DNA of 64,000 nucleotides from Cloeon dipterum (Eukaryota > Arthropoda > Insecta > Ephemeroptera > Baetidae): the NCBI RefSeq assembly GCF_949628265.1, contig NC_088790.1, positions 26,540,545 through 26,604,544 on the forward strand, written 5' to 3'. The notes beneath the pieces were generated by a model. That model was not told where the DNA came from and made no database searches. It saw only the letters and a list, made by a program, of their open reading frames with translations. A program made the translations under genes and the position numbers. Shown here piece after piece: positions 13,266 through 26,052 of this stretch (position 1 is the first letter of the stretch; each line of letters starts with the position of its first letter).

Positions 13266-13583
13266 CGTTCAAGTAGTGACGTTGCCTGGTGCCGCTGGTG
13301 CCTCCAGCCAGCAAGTGGAAGGGGAAAGTGGCTGTTTTGGCTGCTCTCTTTTGGTGCGTTCGCGAATTTTAATTTAACCCGCAGCACTTTCCCCCAAATT
13401 TACCTGGAATTTTCCTAGTTTATGCTTAACGAATTCCAATTCTAAAACATCCGAAATTCGCGAAATCCTACAATGCCGCATTGATAGTACTCTCTCTACG
13501 CTGCCATCTAATTAAATTATTTGGCTCTGGCTATACTCGAGCCGTTCGCGCCACTTCTGTTCAAAAAGTGACATCTGCGCAGA

Positions 13584-13769
13584 ATGGGCGCCAACGTTGT
13601 CGATGCAGCCAGCTGGGACTGTGAGGGCAGCAAGCAAAAGCAAAGCAAGCTAACGCGGAGGCCAGAGAAGACGAAGAGAAGCCGAGGGCGCCGTGGAACC
13701 AACACTTTTATGGTTTGCGGCAGCGACGCATCCGTGTTCGGAGACGGCAGACGTTGGCATCTGCCGTGA
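13584..13769 (+). other. Possible upstream ORF in the CPES 5' leader
   Basis: An ATG at 13584 opens a 61-codon frame that ends 11 bases before the CPES start at 13781. It has no recognisable domain and is rich in Lys and Arg. If transcription starts upstream of 13584, scanning ribosomes would meet this frame first. No transcript start is visible, so its presence in the mRNA is uncertain. Confidence 0.3.
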
Positions 13770-13780
13770 CCTGCAGCACG

Positions 13781-16700
13781 ATGGCCCTCAACCTATGGGA
13801 TAGTAAGGTTCTGCAGCTGATCGCCGCCGGTCTGCTGCTTTTCTACGTTTGGATGGACGTGGCCCTCTACTACCAAGTGCAGGTGCATTGTTTGTTTGTT
13901 TGTTTTTGTGTTCGCCTCGCGGATTTTTTATCTTAAATAAGTATTTCGCTGTTAGTACACACATACACTTAGTACGCTTTCAACAGCGGAAGTTGAACTG
14001 AATCATCTTCCCTAAGCAAATAAGGAAAAAATATTTATTTTCCCGGGGATTTCTGTAAATGTGGTTTTTCCACTCTTTTTCATTAGTCTGAATATGCACA
14101 AGCAAAGGATCCGCCCCTTGGGGTTGTATCTAATTCATCTCTAAAAGCTTGATTTTCTTTTTAATTTTGATACCAAAAAAAAAGGGAAATAATCAAATAG
14201 ATTGGATATTTCCAGCAGCATTGTTTTTGTTCTAAAAATTTCCATTCAATTTTAACGAAACTTGAAAAATATTAACACCATTCGAGATATATTTTTAATG
14301 CGCATTAATACTATCAAAACATTTACCTTTGGAAAAGAGTTGTTGTTGTTGTATTTTTTTTCGTTGATAAAAATTAGAGATAGTCCCGCATTATTTCTTG
14401 TGAAGCGTTCGTTTATCGCCTCTCCACTTCCTGTCCTGTGTGTTTTCGAAACCCCTAAAATCGAGCTAGTTCAAACAGCTCATTTCAGTGCGAGATTATT
14501 TTCGGCTTCAAGTAGTGTTTCTTAGTCACCGAATACACAGACGGAGCCTAATAAACCGAAGATGCTGCTGGCCGGACAGACGAAAAAAGTTCTAAGCCCT
14601 GCAAAAAAGTTGGCATTGAAACAGACAGTTTAGTTCTGCAGGAAGATATAGTTATTATATTCCTCTCTCTCGGTAGGGTGGTGTAATTTTTATTAATTTT
14701 AAATTATTTATTACAAATAGTTAATTATCGAGAGAAATTAAGGGAAATCGAAATAACTCCTTGGTCAGTGGGAAAGTTTTATTAATTCTACTCTAAATTT
14801 TTGATGCAGCGATCCAGGGATGAGCTCATCGCAGAAATTGATAACCAGACTTTTCCTCATTGTAAACAGAGCTGTTATTTTTGTTTGACATTCTACTCGA
14901 CTAGTTTATCGGCTTAAATAATGCGCTGTAATTAATTATAATCTTTTTACTATGAGGAAAGTTGACCGTTTCCTCCTATGGTTTAATATTATGAATCATT
15001 TTCTATGTTTAAATATATTGCCTAGGATTTTAAACATTTTTTCGTAGGATTTTTTAAAGATAGATTTAGAAAATGGTTTCCGCTGGTCAGATCCAAGTTA
15101 GGGGTAAAAATGTGGGAAACTTCGAGCTCTCTTTTGCTTTCTGTACAAGTGTCGCGGCAAATAATATCATTATTTTGTCGCAATCCAGCTTCTGTACTTC
15201 TATTTATTTATCAAATTTTGAAATATAGGCGACCACTTGAGGCTGTTTCCATGTTCAATATAAATTAAACCAGGCTTCATCCTCGTTGTCGAAAAGAATT
15301 CGTCGTTTTTAATCCTCGACTAGTTCCGACGTCATCGAATACGGCCTATTCTTTTTTATCACCTGTTTTGAGACGGCGTGCTCCAGCCGACGCCATACTT
15401 GCGCGTCACGTAATTCTGGCCCCTGGTGGATTATTATAAAATTTATTTTTCTGTTTGGATTGTCAAATAAATACATGACATTGGCTCTGCAAATTCAGAA
15501 CTAAAAATAGTCGAGAAAAGTTTAAAAAATAAATTTCTCGTTATAATTTACGCCTTTTTTAAATTTTGCTTCAGTTTTGGTCCAAAAAATCAAAATTAAA
15601 ATTAATAAATCTGAACTCACAAGAGTTGTGAATACTTTAAAAATCAAGGGAAAATATTTCTGACACTATTATTGGTTTTTCATCTAATTTTAATTGGAGT
15701 TGAAATGAAATTAAACAGTATAATTAAGTTAAGAGGAGATGTAATTTTAATAACGACATGTTTTTACGTTTCCCAAATTTTTAACAAACACTTTAGATGG
15801 GAATTTATTTTTAATTTGATGTAAATGACTAGTTTTTAAAGTGGAATGATACTGGGCAACAATTGAAAATTATTTAAATTGTTGGATGCCGTAAGCAATT
15901 GATCGATAAACAATTTGTCCAACAATTTGCAATAATAAAAAACGGCCCTTCCTACAATAAAAATTCAAATTTTGCCAATTTTTCTCCAAAATTTACAGTG
16001 CTTGAACATATTTTCTTGGCATATTCTGATTCCTCTCGTCGAGATCTGTCCAACGGTGTATGCCACTAATTGGGGAAACTCTTGGTTTTGAAATTAAATC
16101 GGATTTCAAGTTAAGGAGACAGCCATTACCATTTGAAAAGCACGCTAACTTTCCAGCCAATTTTCTCAAAAAATTGCAGCGCTCCTTAGATCAATTTAGG
16201 CTTTAACTGAATCCTAAGGGACGAGTTCATGCATTGGCAACAAGCATTTTCCACGCTTTTCCAGTCCAGTTCCTCTTTAAAAAACAACAAATAAGAACAA
16301 TTTGAATTATTGACTGTAGCAAGTTAGCAATTATTTCTGATTTTGCCAAATTTCGCGAAAATTTGTCATTGGTTTTGCTTGTTTTCGATTCCTGCCATCG
16401 CAATCTGTCTCACTATGAGCGAATTGTGAGCTATAGCAGACGGAGCCCTCCCTTTTCATTATGTTTTCAACGATTGATTTTTATCACAATCCCGATTGCA
16501 AAAATGAGACTCTATTTTTAACCGCCACTGCGTCGACTTGTTTTTGTTTAATTAATTCGTGTTTGCTTTACTTTTCAGGCTATGCCGGTATCGAACGGAA
16601 AGGGAAGTGCAGCCAGCAGCTCATCATCGCCTTTCGCCCATGTGACGATGAAAGCCCTTTTGCTCGACCACACGACGCACTACGTGCACAATCCGCTGGC

Positions 16701-19700
16701 CGTCTGGTTTAACGAGGCCACGAACTTTGCAGAGGTCAGCAATCAATTCGGTAGCCGAACCAGACATTTTTCATCTGCACCCTAATTGGCAAAAACACGC
16801 TCTGTTTATTGAGAAGCCACACACGAGCCGCGATGAATTAGCAAATCTGCTCCGCGTTGCATTTCGCAACAATTCCGAACGACCACCGATGCGTCCGATT
16901 GCGTCACCACTCGCCCGCGCCCGCGCGCGTGTGTGAGTGTGTGCAGACAGGACGGCTCTTTATTTGAAGCGAATTTAATGTCGGCCTCTGAGAGGAATTG
17001 ATGTGACAGCTGACGCAGAATTCCTCTTTTTCCTGTGCGAATCGCAAACTTTCTGCGCCGACGTTTGGTTTCAGCAGCATCAGATAAATTGTCGGTCTGG
17101 TGCCGTGCCAAAAGTAATTCGCTTTCGTGTGATGGCATTAAAAGAAATAAAAGAAAAGCTTCTCGTGTGGCAATGCGTGCAACGCGGACATTATTTGCGC
17201 CCAGTCGATGATGGAAATTGTCTGATTAGGCGATACGCTCGGATTTTCACGGCTCTACTGACCCTCTTTAGGTTTTCACGTGGATCACGGCTAACATGGT
17301 TAGCTTCAGTCATGTGGTCGTCGCTGTTGTCGGAATGAAGCTGCTCTGGAGTGATTCTCTCTCTACCAGACAGCTCGGCGTCTTACTCTTTGAGGTATGA
17401 CTAACTAAGACTTTTATTATTATTAGATTATCCCTGCTAGATTTTTGTCACGCATTGTTGAGCTCATGCTATGCGTACATGTTGTAAATTTGTCTCTCTT
17501 TCATTGGAATGACGAGACCATTCGGATTTAAGAGGATTGCTTGCGGCAGCCCAACTCTCTTCTTTTTGGTTACATGAATTGATTTCACGGGACAAATGAA
17601 TAAAAGATCCAGAGGTGCGTGGGCAGTAACACGAGCTGGTCATGTTCTGGACTTTATATAATGCTGATAGGGTGAGGGGCCGACGCACGGTACGAGAACG
17701 AACGCGTGATATAATTTTCCTCTTCCATAATTCACTTTTTGCCACACATCCTGGCTATAAATCCAAACATAGCAAAGCCATTTTTGTGCAATTTAATCCA
17801 ATTTTATTCTTCTATGTACCTCAGGTCGTTAAAATAGTCCCAGATATTATCGTTAAAATCTCATTTGGAATTATTTCCTGTAAAATTAATATTCTGAATG
17901 ATTTAAAAGGACAACAGATCTTGTTAAAACATATTTAATACGTAATTTAACAAAATGAGATAAATATCAATGGAATACTCGGAAAGAAAAATGATCAAAT
18001 TCTAAAATTCCGAAAGTATTTTGTTAGTTTATGGCATGCTTGAAAATTGATAAGAAAATTGGATATTACCAGTCAAATTTTATTTTCTCACAATTTTCTA
18101 CATATTGATATTTTAAAACTACGTCAGAAAGAGTTGAACCGATAGTAAATTTTACAAGGAAAATCTTTTTAAAGGGTAATTTTGCATGAATTAACGAAAT
18201 TGAATTGTTACATTTATTTTAAGAAATATATTCCACTGCTTAAATTAGGGAATGGGATAGAAATGATTTTGAAGCGCATATTTTGGTCAATTATGAGCGT
18301 CAGCTTTGCAGATAAACGTTGTCGATAGTCCCTGAAATGACAGAAAACCGTATAAACCAATTAGGGGTGGAACGGGGTGGGGGTTGGCACCCGAATCACT
18401 TCATTTCATAGGGGATTAAAAGATAAATCCAACGGTATAGTAGTTTTAGTATTTGTGACAGAGCATTCAAATGGTTTCTCGAGGTGGAAAAAAATTTCCC
18501 TCGGTTATTACAATTTCTTAATTTCACGTTCAGTGAAAGAGAAGAGTTTGGTTTAAATTGCAGATGAGAATATTTAATTAAGATAACAACGTTTACCCAT
18601 AGCCCACAAAAATGTCACGTTTCATAAAAATTTTCATCACGCTCTGCCCTCTCAATATTGGTTCATCCAGATTTTAAATTCAACCTTTTGTTTTGTGTCT
18701 GAAATCCCTTTATAAACAACCAAAATTCCAAAATCAGGTGCGCTCCTTCCTCGACGCCTTCGATGGAACGCTGGCGCGCGCCAGGGCGCACAGCTCTCTC
18801 GAGGAGCCGGGCATCGGGTCTTCAGGACACCTGATCGACGGCGCGTGCGACGCCCTCGGCTGCACGGCCATGTTTTTCGGCTGCCTGGGAATACTGCGAC
18901 GCAAGCCGCCGCCGCACTACTCAGCCCTGCCCGGTCCCGGGGGCAAAGAGGCCAGGGAGACGCTGGCCCAGTCGAACCGCCGCGCCCTCGTGCTCGTCGG
19001 TTGCGCCGCTCTGCAAATGACCCTGAGCTCTCTCTTCTGGAACAGGACTCTCAGCGAGTACCACGATCTCCTAGAAATCCCTGGATCGACTTATTCTACT
19101 AGGGTGCGTGGTTTTTTTGAGAAATGATAATTTAAAATTGTGTTTTGCTTGATTTTTTGGTAAAATCAAAATTGGCAATCAAAATTTTGAATTTTTATTT
19201 TGGTTTGCAGATAAGTAACGACTGTTTATTTTTATTTATAGGTAATTCAAAACACTGTGTTCAAGTCGTCGGCCCTGTGGATCACAGTCTGGTTCTGGCG
19301 GCTTACCAATCCACACGCCATGATGGAAATGATCTTGATTAGCATATTCCTGGACAAATTATGGGTATGTTTACAGCGGCAGTTTGATTCTTATCTTTTG
19401 ACGCGGACTGCATTAAGCACCAGTCTGTTTTTTCTGTCAAATTACGTTAAAAGCGTGAGTTTGTAGAGCTAAAAATAAATTGCAGTGAACAGTTTTAAAA
19501 TTTTGGAGAATACTTGAGAAAATATTATGGACTTTGAGCTAACTGGCCTAAAATATAAAATAAAAATTGAAATTTCTTAAAGTATCTGGATTTATTTATC
19601 ATTTTTGTGAAACTCTAAGAATGCTACATTTTAGTTTGCGGTGAATAAGTAGAATGAAAGCATTTTCCATCGACGTAAATAATATCCCAAGAGGAACATT

Positions 19701-20516
19701 TTTTATTTGGCGGCGTTGGCATGTCTAGGGGCTCGGAAGGAATAAAATCCTTATGGGATTGAACATGGAAATGCTTTTAAATTGATTCATGATGATTTTT
19801 CAAGGTAGACTCTATTTGACGAATTGTCTCAACTGATGATTCATTTTTTATTTACTGGGAAAGTCTGTTCGTTTTAGACTTTGGCCAAGGATATCGTTAA
19901 TTAATGCTCATTAATTGATGAAGATAAAACTGCTCCAATTTTTTACGCTGATTAAAAGATAATGCAGCTTCATCTTGATCACTTGAAAAATAACTCATTT
20001 TTAAATTAAATAAAATTAGTTTTTTTTGTAGCACCATCACAAAATTAAAGACAATTTAATTTAACGTTAAAAAATTTGAAACTGAATCAGCTTTCTTCGT
20101 GCATTCAGATTTTTGTTCAAGTTTTACAATTTTTATGGTGTTAAAATAGCTCATCGATCGATAAGTCTTTTTAAATTTTCTACAAACAAATAAATCCATA
20201 TTGAAAGCTATTTTTAAACCAAGCAAAATTTTATTTTCCAAAGCATCTGAAAATTGCTAAAATAATAATTTCAAAAGAGTCTCCCTGGCTAAACAAGTTA
20301 AATTAATTCACAAAACACCGAAACATTTTAATTCTCTTAATAAACTAATTAAAAATTTTCTTATGTAATTTTCAGCATTTCCTGTCGTGGATCCAGTACA
20401 TAGGGTTCGTGATCCTGCTGGTACAAGTGTCGATAACAGAGACGCACCTGCACTACGTCCAGGACTTGATCCCGGCAGTGAACTCCAGCATGATGACTCC
20501 GCTCTCGGGACGATAG
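13781..20516 (+). CDS. CPES: Ceramide phosphoethanolamine synthase (CDP-alcohol phosphotransferase family)
   Basis: Exons 13781-13882, 16579-16734, 17272-17394, 18738-19103, 19242-19364 and 20376-20516 are all in phase 0 and give 336 residues. The enzyme transfers phosphoethanolamine from CDP-ethanolamine to ceramide in the Golgi, making the main insect sphingophospholipid. An N-terminal membrane segment (about residues 9-28) precedes a Ser-rich linker and the conserved LLDHTTHYVHNPLAVWFNEA block. The catalytic CAPT motif is at about residues 136-165: DGTLAR, then G157, D161 and D165. Further hydrophobic segments follow in exons 3-6. Spacing between AR and the Gly is 15 residues, against 8 in the classical DGx2ARx8Gx3Dx3D motif. 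Introns are long; intron 1 holds a MITE. A cholinephosphotransferase-type relative is the main alternative, but the upstream conserved block fits CPES better. Confidence 0.8.
15840..16276 (+). mobile_element. TTAA-flanked MITE, copy 1 (in CPES intron 1)
   Basis: A non-coding unit of 437 bases starts AGTGGAATGATACTGG and ends with an imperfect inverted copy finishing CCTCT; it is bordered by TTAA on both sides (15836-15839 and 16277-16280). TTAA target duplication is typical of piggyBac-type transposition. The interior matches the copies near 27.2, 34.5, 47.0 and 60.5 kb along almost its whole length. No transposase frame is present. Confidence 0.8.
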
Positions 20517-21060
20517 CCTCGAATAATTTCGGCTATCTGAACGCGCTGTGATCTGAACGGTAGTCGTTGCCGGGCGCAGTTTTTTCTCGCGCTGAACTCA
20601 ATCAAAGTGACAATGACGGAATGACGCAATGCAGACTCCCGTGATAGCTTCTGTCCTGACAAGACAATTTAAAGTTGCGTGTAAATACCGACGAGCACAT
20701 TTGGAATTACTGCGCGCCTCGCGTCGCAGTTCTCACTGATCAAAAGACTCCTACTGTAAACCTACTGACTCGCACCTTGCATGCCTACACACTGCTTGGA
20801 TGGTTGAAAAAATAATTTATTTGTATGGAATGGCCCAAACCGCAAATTTGGGCCGTTGGATTCGCAGGGGTCGCCTGATTTTGTCTGAAATTGTCAGGAA
20901 AGATAATCGTCTTTTTTCCATGCTTCTCAGCAATAACTTTTAGCTTTCCTAAGTCACTTGCAAAAGGCCAATCGTTGGAATAGTCATGATATAAAGGCGA
21001 TATCTTTGGTTGCTTCCTGGACAAAATTTTATTCTTAATTTTAATTAAAAGCCTACTGGT

Positions 21061-21066
21061 AATAAA
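21061..21066 (+). other. Possible polyadenylation signal downstream of CPES
   Basis: AATAAA lies about 545 bases past the CPES stop codon. I saw no closer canonical signal, but a variant signal could be used instead. Confidence 0.3.
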
Positions 21067-24000
21067 GCAGGGACAAACAATGAAGTTCCTTTCCTCAAGA
21101 TGAATTCCTTCAACTCTCATAATTTTTTATATGGAGGGGATTTTCATTTTAAAAAAGATTTAAATTGTTTCTTGAGGAGTCAAATAAAATATCAAGCAAT
21201 TTAAAATCGTTTTCCAAGTTTTATCAACGGAAGCACCAAATTTCCTGTTCATCCCATTTGGACAAAATAGGCGCCTCCATTTTTTTGCAGGCCAGTTGCG
21301 GGTCACCATGGTACTCTAATCAAGCGTTAACTATTGAAAACCAAATCGTAAACGCAATCCGGCCTCTTTACGTGTATCGATTTTAACAAATAATAATAAT
21401 AATAACAATGCTACCCTCTTAAATGTTTAACCATCCTCAAAATATATATATTGTCTATGAAACGATAATCAAAACAGCAAGACAAGTGTTGCTATCGTCT
21501 GAGCAAATGTTGGAACGTTTAGAGACTCGGTGTTTCATGTTTTGGGTTGGCTGTTAACTGTTGAACCGAAATCTTCATTCTATGCTTCTTAAAATTTCAA
21601 GTACAAATTGATGGAAGAATGATCTACAAGTAGTCATTTATGATTTCTCGTCTAGGTGTAAACACACACTGCAAGCAGCAATAATTAGATCCTCGATAAT
21701 TATCGTTTCTGGTTTCGCAACAACTAAAAATGTGAGCTTTTTAGTGAGGGTGAATCTACCGAAACTGAATTATGACTAAGTGCTCTTACAAAAAATGTTA
21801 TCTACGTGACAAAGCTAGAGATATTGATAAGCCATGATTCTTGCCTAAATGCGTTGTGACCTCCGTTATGTTAGTTGCCATAGAATTATTGATGTAATTG
21901 TGAATTAGTTCGAGTTCGCCGCCAAGATGATCAGAATTTCTATCTTGGCGCCGCATGGAGTTTTTTTGCCATTTGTTTTTTGAAAAATTGATTTTTCTGG
22001 AATCTCCACATTTTGTCAAAACTAACAGATCTGATTGATGTTGTATTTTATTAAATCTATATACATCATGTCCGATACCCGTATTTGCTTTTTATTGCAT
22101 AATATTTTGTGCCCCTGCAAGTTTTCTGCTATGCAACCTGCGAGGTTGGCATGATATTCCGGCTGCGTACATTCATCACGACTGTCTGTCAGAACTCGGA
22201 AGCCGCTAATAACTCTTCATCGATCGGTCGGCACCGCACCAATTTCCTTTTCAAATCGTATTCATCTGACAAATTGAAAAAAGCACTAATGACTCTGTCG
22301 CGTTTGTCATTATTAGTGTGTGAATGCCGACCAAAGTGCCAATTCAGTGCCGATGGGCGAGCCATTCACAATGAGAGTCGCGCGGGATAATGGCTCTTAT
22401 ATCACGTTTCACTATCGATCTGTGGCGGATAAAATTTTCGAGCTGCGTGTAATTTAGAATCGTGTAAATCGATAACTGATAACAAACATTAAATTATAGG
22501 TTTTGAATTATTTTTATTGATGGATTATTGCTTATATTTTAGTCGTATTTTCTGCCACGATATCAGAAAAATACAGTTTTCAGCGATTTTCCTTCCCCTG
22601 ATGTTTGTTACGTTTTATTCCGAATATTTTTGCTTGATTTTCATAAACATAATTGAACTTTAATGTAATATTTAAAAATCTAAACGAATGTGGGCCGGAA
22701 TTAGCTCAAATTTATCGCTCAAAACACCTCGACAGGAATTTGTCCGAACGGATTTTGCGGATTAAAAAAGCTGGACCAATTCACATGATATTTTAAAATA
22801 GATAGATCGATTTATAATTTGTCCAACATTGTAAGGCCAATAATTATAAACAATAGTCTTTTACGAATTTTACAATAGAAGTTTATAGCTTTTAGGAGGG
22901 CAACTGAGCCCCTACATCAAACATAAATCCAGAATTATTAATTATTATCAATTGCTGACTGCACAATCTTGGTAAAAATATTCTCAATTCATATACAAAT
23001 TTGATTTTCCTACTTAACTTCTAAAAAAGATTATTAAAATGAGTTTAAACATACAAAAATAAATATATTTTGGCTGTTTCCTCTCCTCTGCATAGACCTG
23101 CAAGACTTAATCTTGCTTTAGTCAATTAAATTAAAAAGTTAAATATTATTCAGGGTCACGAGGATTGCTGTCTCAGCCAACTCGACTTTGAAGAAGTGTT
23201 AGCAGCGCTATATAAATGTCAAAATATTAAAAAATTCCAGTGACAAATAGACCCCGGCAGCCCTTTGATTTTCTTGGCATGCTAATTACATTTTCAGCTG
23301 GACCAGCCACAGACGCCGCAGGATTTAATTTACCGCGGTGCAGCTCTGAGACGTACACCATCAAAAGAACGATTTTTGTGTGACTGATGGCACCAATTAT
23401 TTGCCATTTCATCAAAGAGATTTAAAAAATGCAGGAATTCCGTTGGATTAACGAAATATTTGTTTTAATTAAGTTTTATCTGAAGAAAATTTTATAAAAA
23501 TCCCAGTTAATAAGAATTTATTTTTAGCACCGATTTTTTCACCTAAAAATGACATCATTATTATTTTATTAGGCATATAAAGAATAAAATCTGTCCAAGC
23601 TATTTTTAATTTTGCTGGCTTTGTTCCTATTTTTTCCTTCAGATTTGAATGATGCTCGTGCATTATGAATTCATGATTGCCGCGGAGAGTGAGAGTAAGA
23701 GGTGGCTTTTTGCATTAACATCTTTTGTGTGGGAGCTCACCTTGTTCGTTTTCGGGGAACAATAGATTCGGTTTCATAGAAAAAGCTGTTTCGCAAAGTC
23801 GTGTGATATTGAGAGCTCGGCCAAACGCAAAACAGAAAAGCCAGGATGTGCGCGTTGGACGAGCACAAACTGGAATGATGCAGCGTGAAATCTTGTTTAT
23901 TTGCAACAATGCAAAGCGTACACTGTCGAAATGTAATCCAAGGCAGTCTCATTAATTGCGCATAGTTCGCGCTTGGGAAATAATTTTGAATGAGCCGGAT

Positions 24001-24129
24001 CTCACTTCATTGTCAAGGCGAGAAATATCTTGACTGTTAAATATAATCTGATATATAAATAATTGCAATTAGTAGGAGGTTTAATGGGATTTTCGGTTGA
24101 GAGGCTATTTCATAATAAATCATTCTTAA

Positions 24130-24492
24130 AGACCGTCTTTGACGAATTTTCTGAGCTCACCAATCGATTCTTGAGGGTCGAATTAGGCAAAGTGGATATT
24201 TTTTCCGACCAAAAAGTCCAGCATCACGTGCGAACTTTTTTCCCGCCAAAACAATATGAATGCGAGAACTGCGCATGCGTCAGAGCTTGTTTGAGCACTT
24301 GTAGAGAGATCGCCTTCTTTGTCAGATTCAGCCAGCTATGACGCATGCGCACATCTCGCATTCATATTGTTTTGGCGGGAAAAAACGTTCGCACGTCGCG
24401 CTGGGCTTTTTGGGCAGGAAAAATATCCAATTTACCTAATTCGACCCTCAAGAATCGATTGGTGAGCACAGAAACTTCGCCAAAGACGGTCT
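24130..24492. mobile_element. Foldback element with about 150-bp inverted arms and TTAA borders
   Basis: The left arm (about 24130-24282) and the right arm (about 24340-24492) are near-perfect reverse complements. Both contain GACCGTCTTTG, CTCACCAATCGATTCTTGAGG and the CCCGCCAAAACAATATGAATGCGAG block. TTAA stands directly outside both ends (24126-24129 and 24493-24496). The arms are separated by about 60 bases, so the RNA or single strand would form a long hairpin. No coding frame. Confidence 0.75.
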
Positions 24493-25630
24493 TTAAAAGG
24501 ATTTAGATAAAAAAATCAGAGTTTTTAAGATGTTCATTTTGAAATACTAAACGAAATTATTGACAGGATTTGTGTGCATTCAATTTTGTCTAGAAATTAT
24601 TAATTCTCTTCGTATTTTTTAGATCTTGCAACAATGGAAAAATTTATGGATTGATTTTTCAATTTTAATTCAGGTAAAACTGGAATTATAACGTTTTAAT
24701 TTTTAAACACTCATGTAAAAAAACAACAGGCAGCTTTTCTCCTAATTAAAGTGATAGTCGTACATAAGGTCAAGAAGATCTCCGAAATTCCATTCAAGGC
24801 TGTTGCAAATCTGACGTTTGGCCCAAATGATAAGCGCCTTGTGTGCACTTTGAATAACATGAGCAGCCAGACAAGAAGCATCAGCATCGTAATTTAATTA
24901 AAAATTCCTGTAGCGGCATTTTTTATTTGTAGCGCATTTGCACATACGCAGCGGCTAGCGGCGGTGCCTATGCCATGAGAGAAATATGGAAAAAAAATTG
25001 CCGCTGCGCTCACGAGGCGTGAAAGGTTCATGAACATCTCGTCGCTGACGGCGGCCAGTGTGTCTTTATTATTTTCGCCACGCCACCGCATAGGAGATGA
25101 GTTATTATATTGTTTGTTTTGTCTGCGAGGATGGGCATAAATTTTGTATGGTAATGAGGCTTGCGCTCGCTCGCGCAATTGCTACAATTTTCGTGTACGA
25201 ACACCGCAGTGTTGAAAATATATGTAATTAGCCTTGTACGCGAAGAGAGTAGAAAAGGCACTAAATCTTTCAGGAATTTGCAATGAATGGGAAAACTGCT
25301 TTAAAGTGATTTAATACACGACAAAATATGAGCAGCACAATTTTAAGACCCGCTCCTGTTCTTTAGGGGAGGTCAAGACGAGTTTTCGCAATTCTAACAG
25401 TTAATAGAAGCCGTAATATTAGAAAAAAGCCGAATTAAAAAATCAAACACCACTTAAAATTAATGCACTCAAGTTCACACGTGTCTTGGGAATAATTTAA
25501 ATGGTGAGATTGTTTTAAATTTGCGAAAAAATACACCAAAAATTAAAAAAATGTCCCGCAATGACCATGGACCTGATCTGATGGCCTTAAATTTAGGGTT
25601 TATTCGATCTGGTTTGACGAGGGAATTGAC

Positions 25631-26052
25631 CAGTTGCATAAACCCTAAGTTATTAAAGCCACCAACAGATGGCGCAACCACAGACTCTCTTAAAAATTTT
25701 GTTTTAAGCGGTTTTAAGGCATGTCCGCTGCGATTTCAGACTCAATCTAGCTATTTTGATTTTTTTTAAATAATTTGCTTTTTTTGACGTGATGAAAACC
25801 AAAATCGGTTCAGCAATTCGCCGTAGAAACGTTGGAAAAGATTTTTTTATTTCAAAAAATAGTTTTTCACGATTCTACGGCGATTGGCTTAACCGATTTT
25901 GGTTTTCAGCACGTCAAAAAATAGCAAATTAATTGAAGAACGCACAGTAGCTAAGATTGAGTCTGAAATCGCAGCGGAAGTGCCTTAAAATCGAAAGTCT
26001 ACAGTGGCGCCATCTGTTGGCGGCTTCGAACACTTAGGGTTTATGCAACTGG
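25631..26052. mobile_element. Foldback element, family 2, copy A
   Basis: CCAGTTGCATAAACCCTAAG at the left is exactly inverted at the right (CTTAGGGTTTATGCAACTGG). The arms extend inward through the GGCGC-ATCTG block, CCGCTGCGATTTCAGACTCAATC and ACCAAAATCGGTT to a short loop near 25860. Arms are about 200 bases each. Weaker similarity continues outward by about 20 bases on both sides. Confidence 0.75.

Larger units (their letters stand above)
11432..13780. promoter_or_regulatory. Divergent upstream region of Itpr (minus) and CPES (plus)
   Basis: About 2.3 kb with no convincing coding exon. It should hold the 5' UTR exons and promoters of both flanking genes, which point away from each other. 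GC content rises around 12900-13760. On the minus strand a good donor (GTGAGC, 13021-13026) could end a non-coding first Itpr exon whose lower edge is 13027. Open frames here on both strands (up to 165 codons at 12566-13063 minus) resemble no family I know. Confidence 0.6.

Noticed and set aside
12566..13418. Open frames of 165 codons (minus) and 143 codons (plus) upstream of Itpr
   Set aside because: No recognisable domain, no consistent splice context, and they overlap each other; more likely 5' UTR or promoter DNA.
22790..22900. Possible very old MITE copy (GATCGATTTATAATTTGTCCAAC)
   Set aside because: Similarity fades after about 40 bases, and the termini and TTAA borders are missing.
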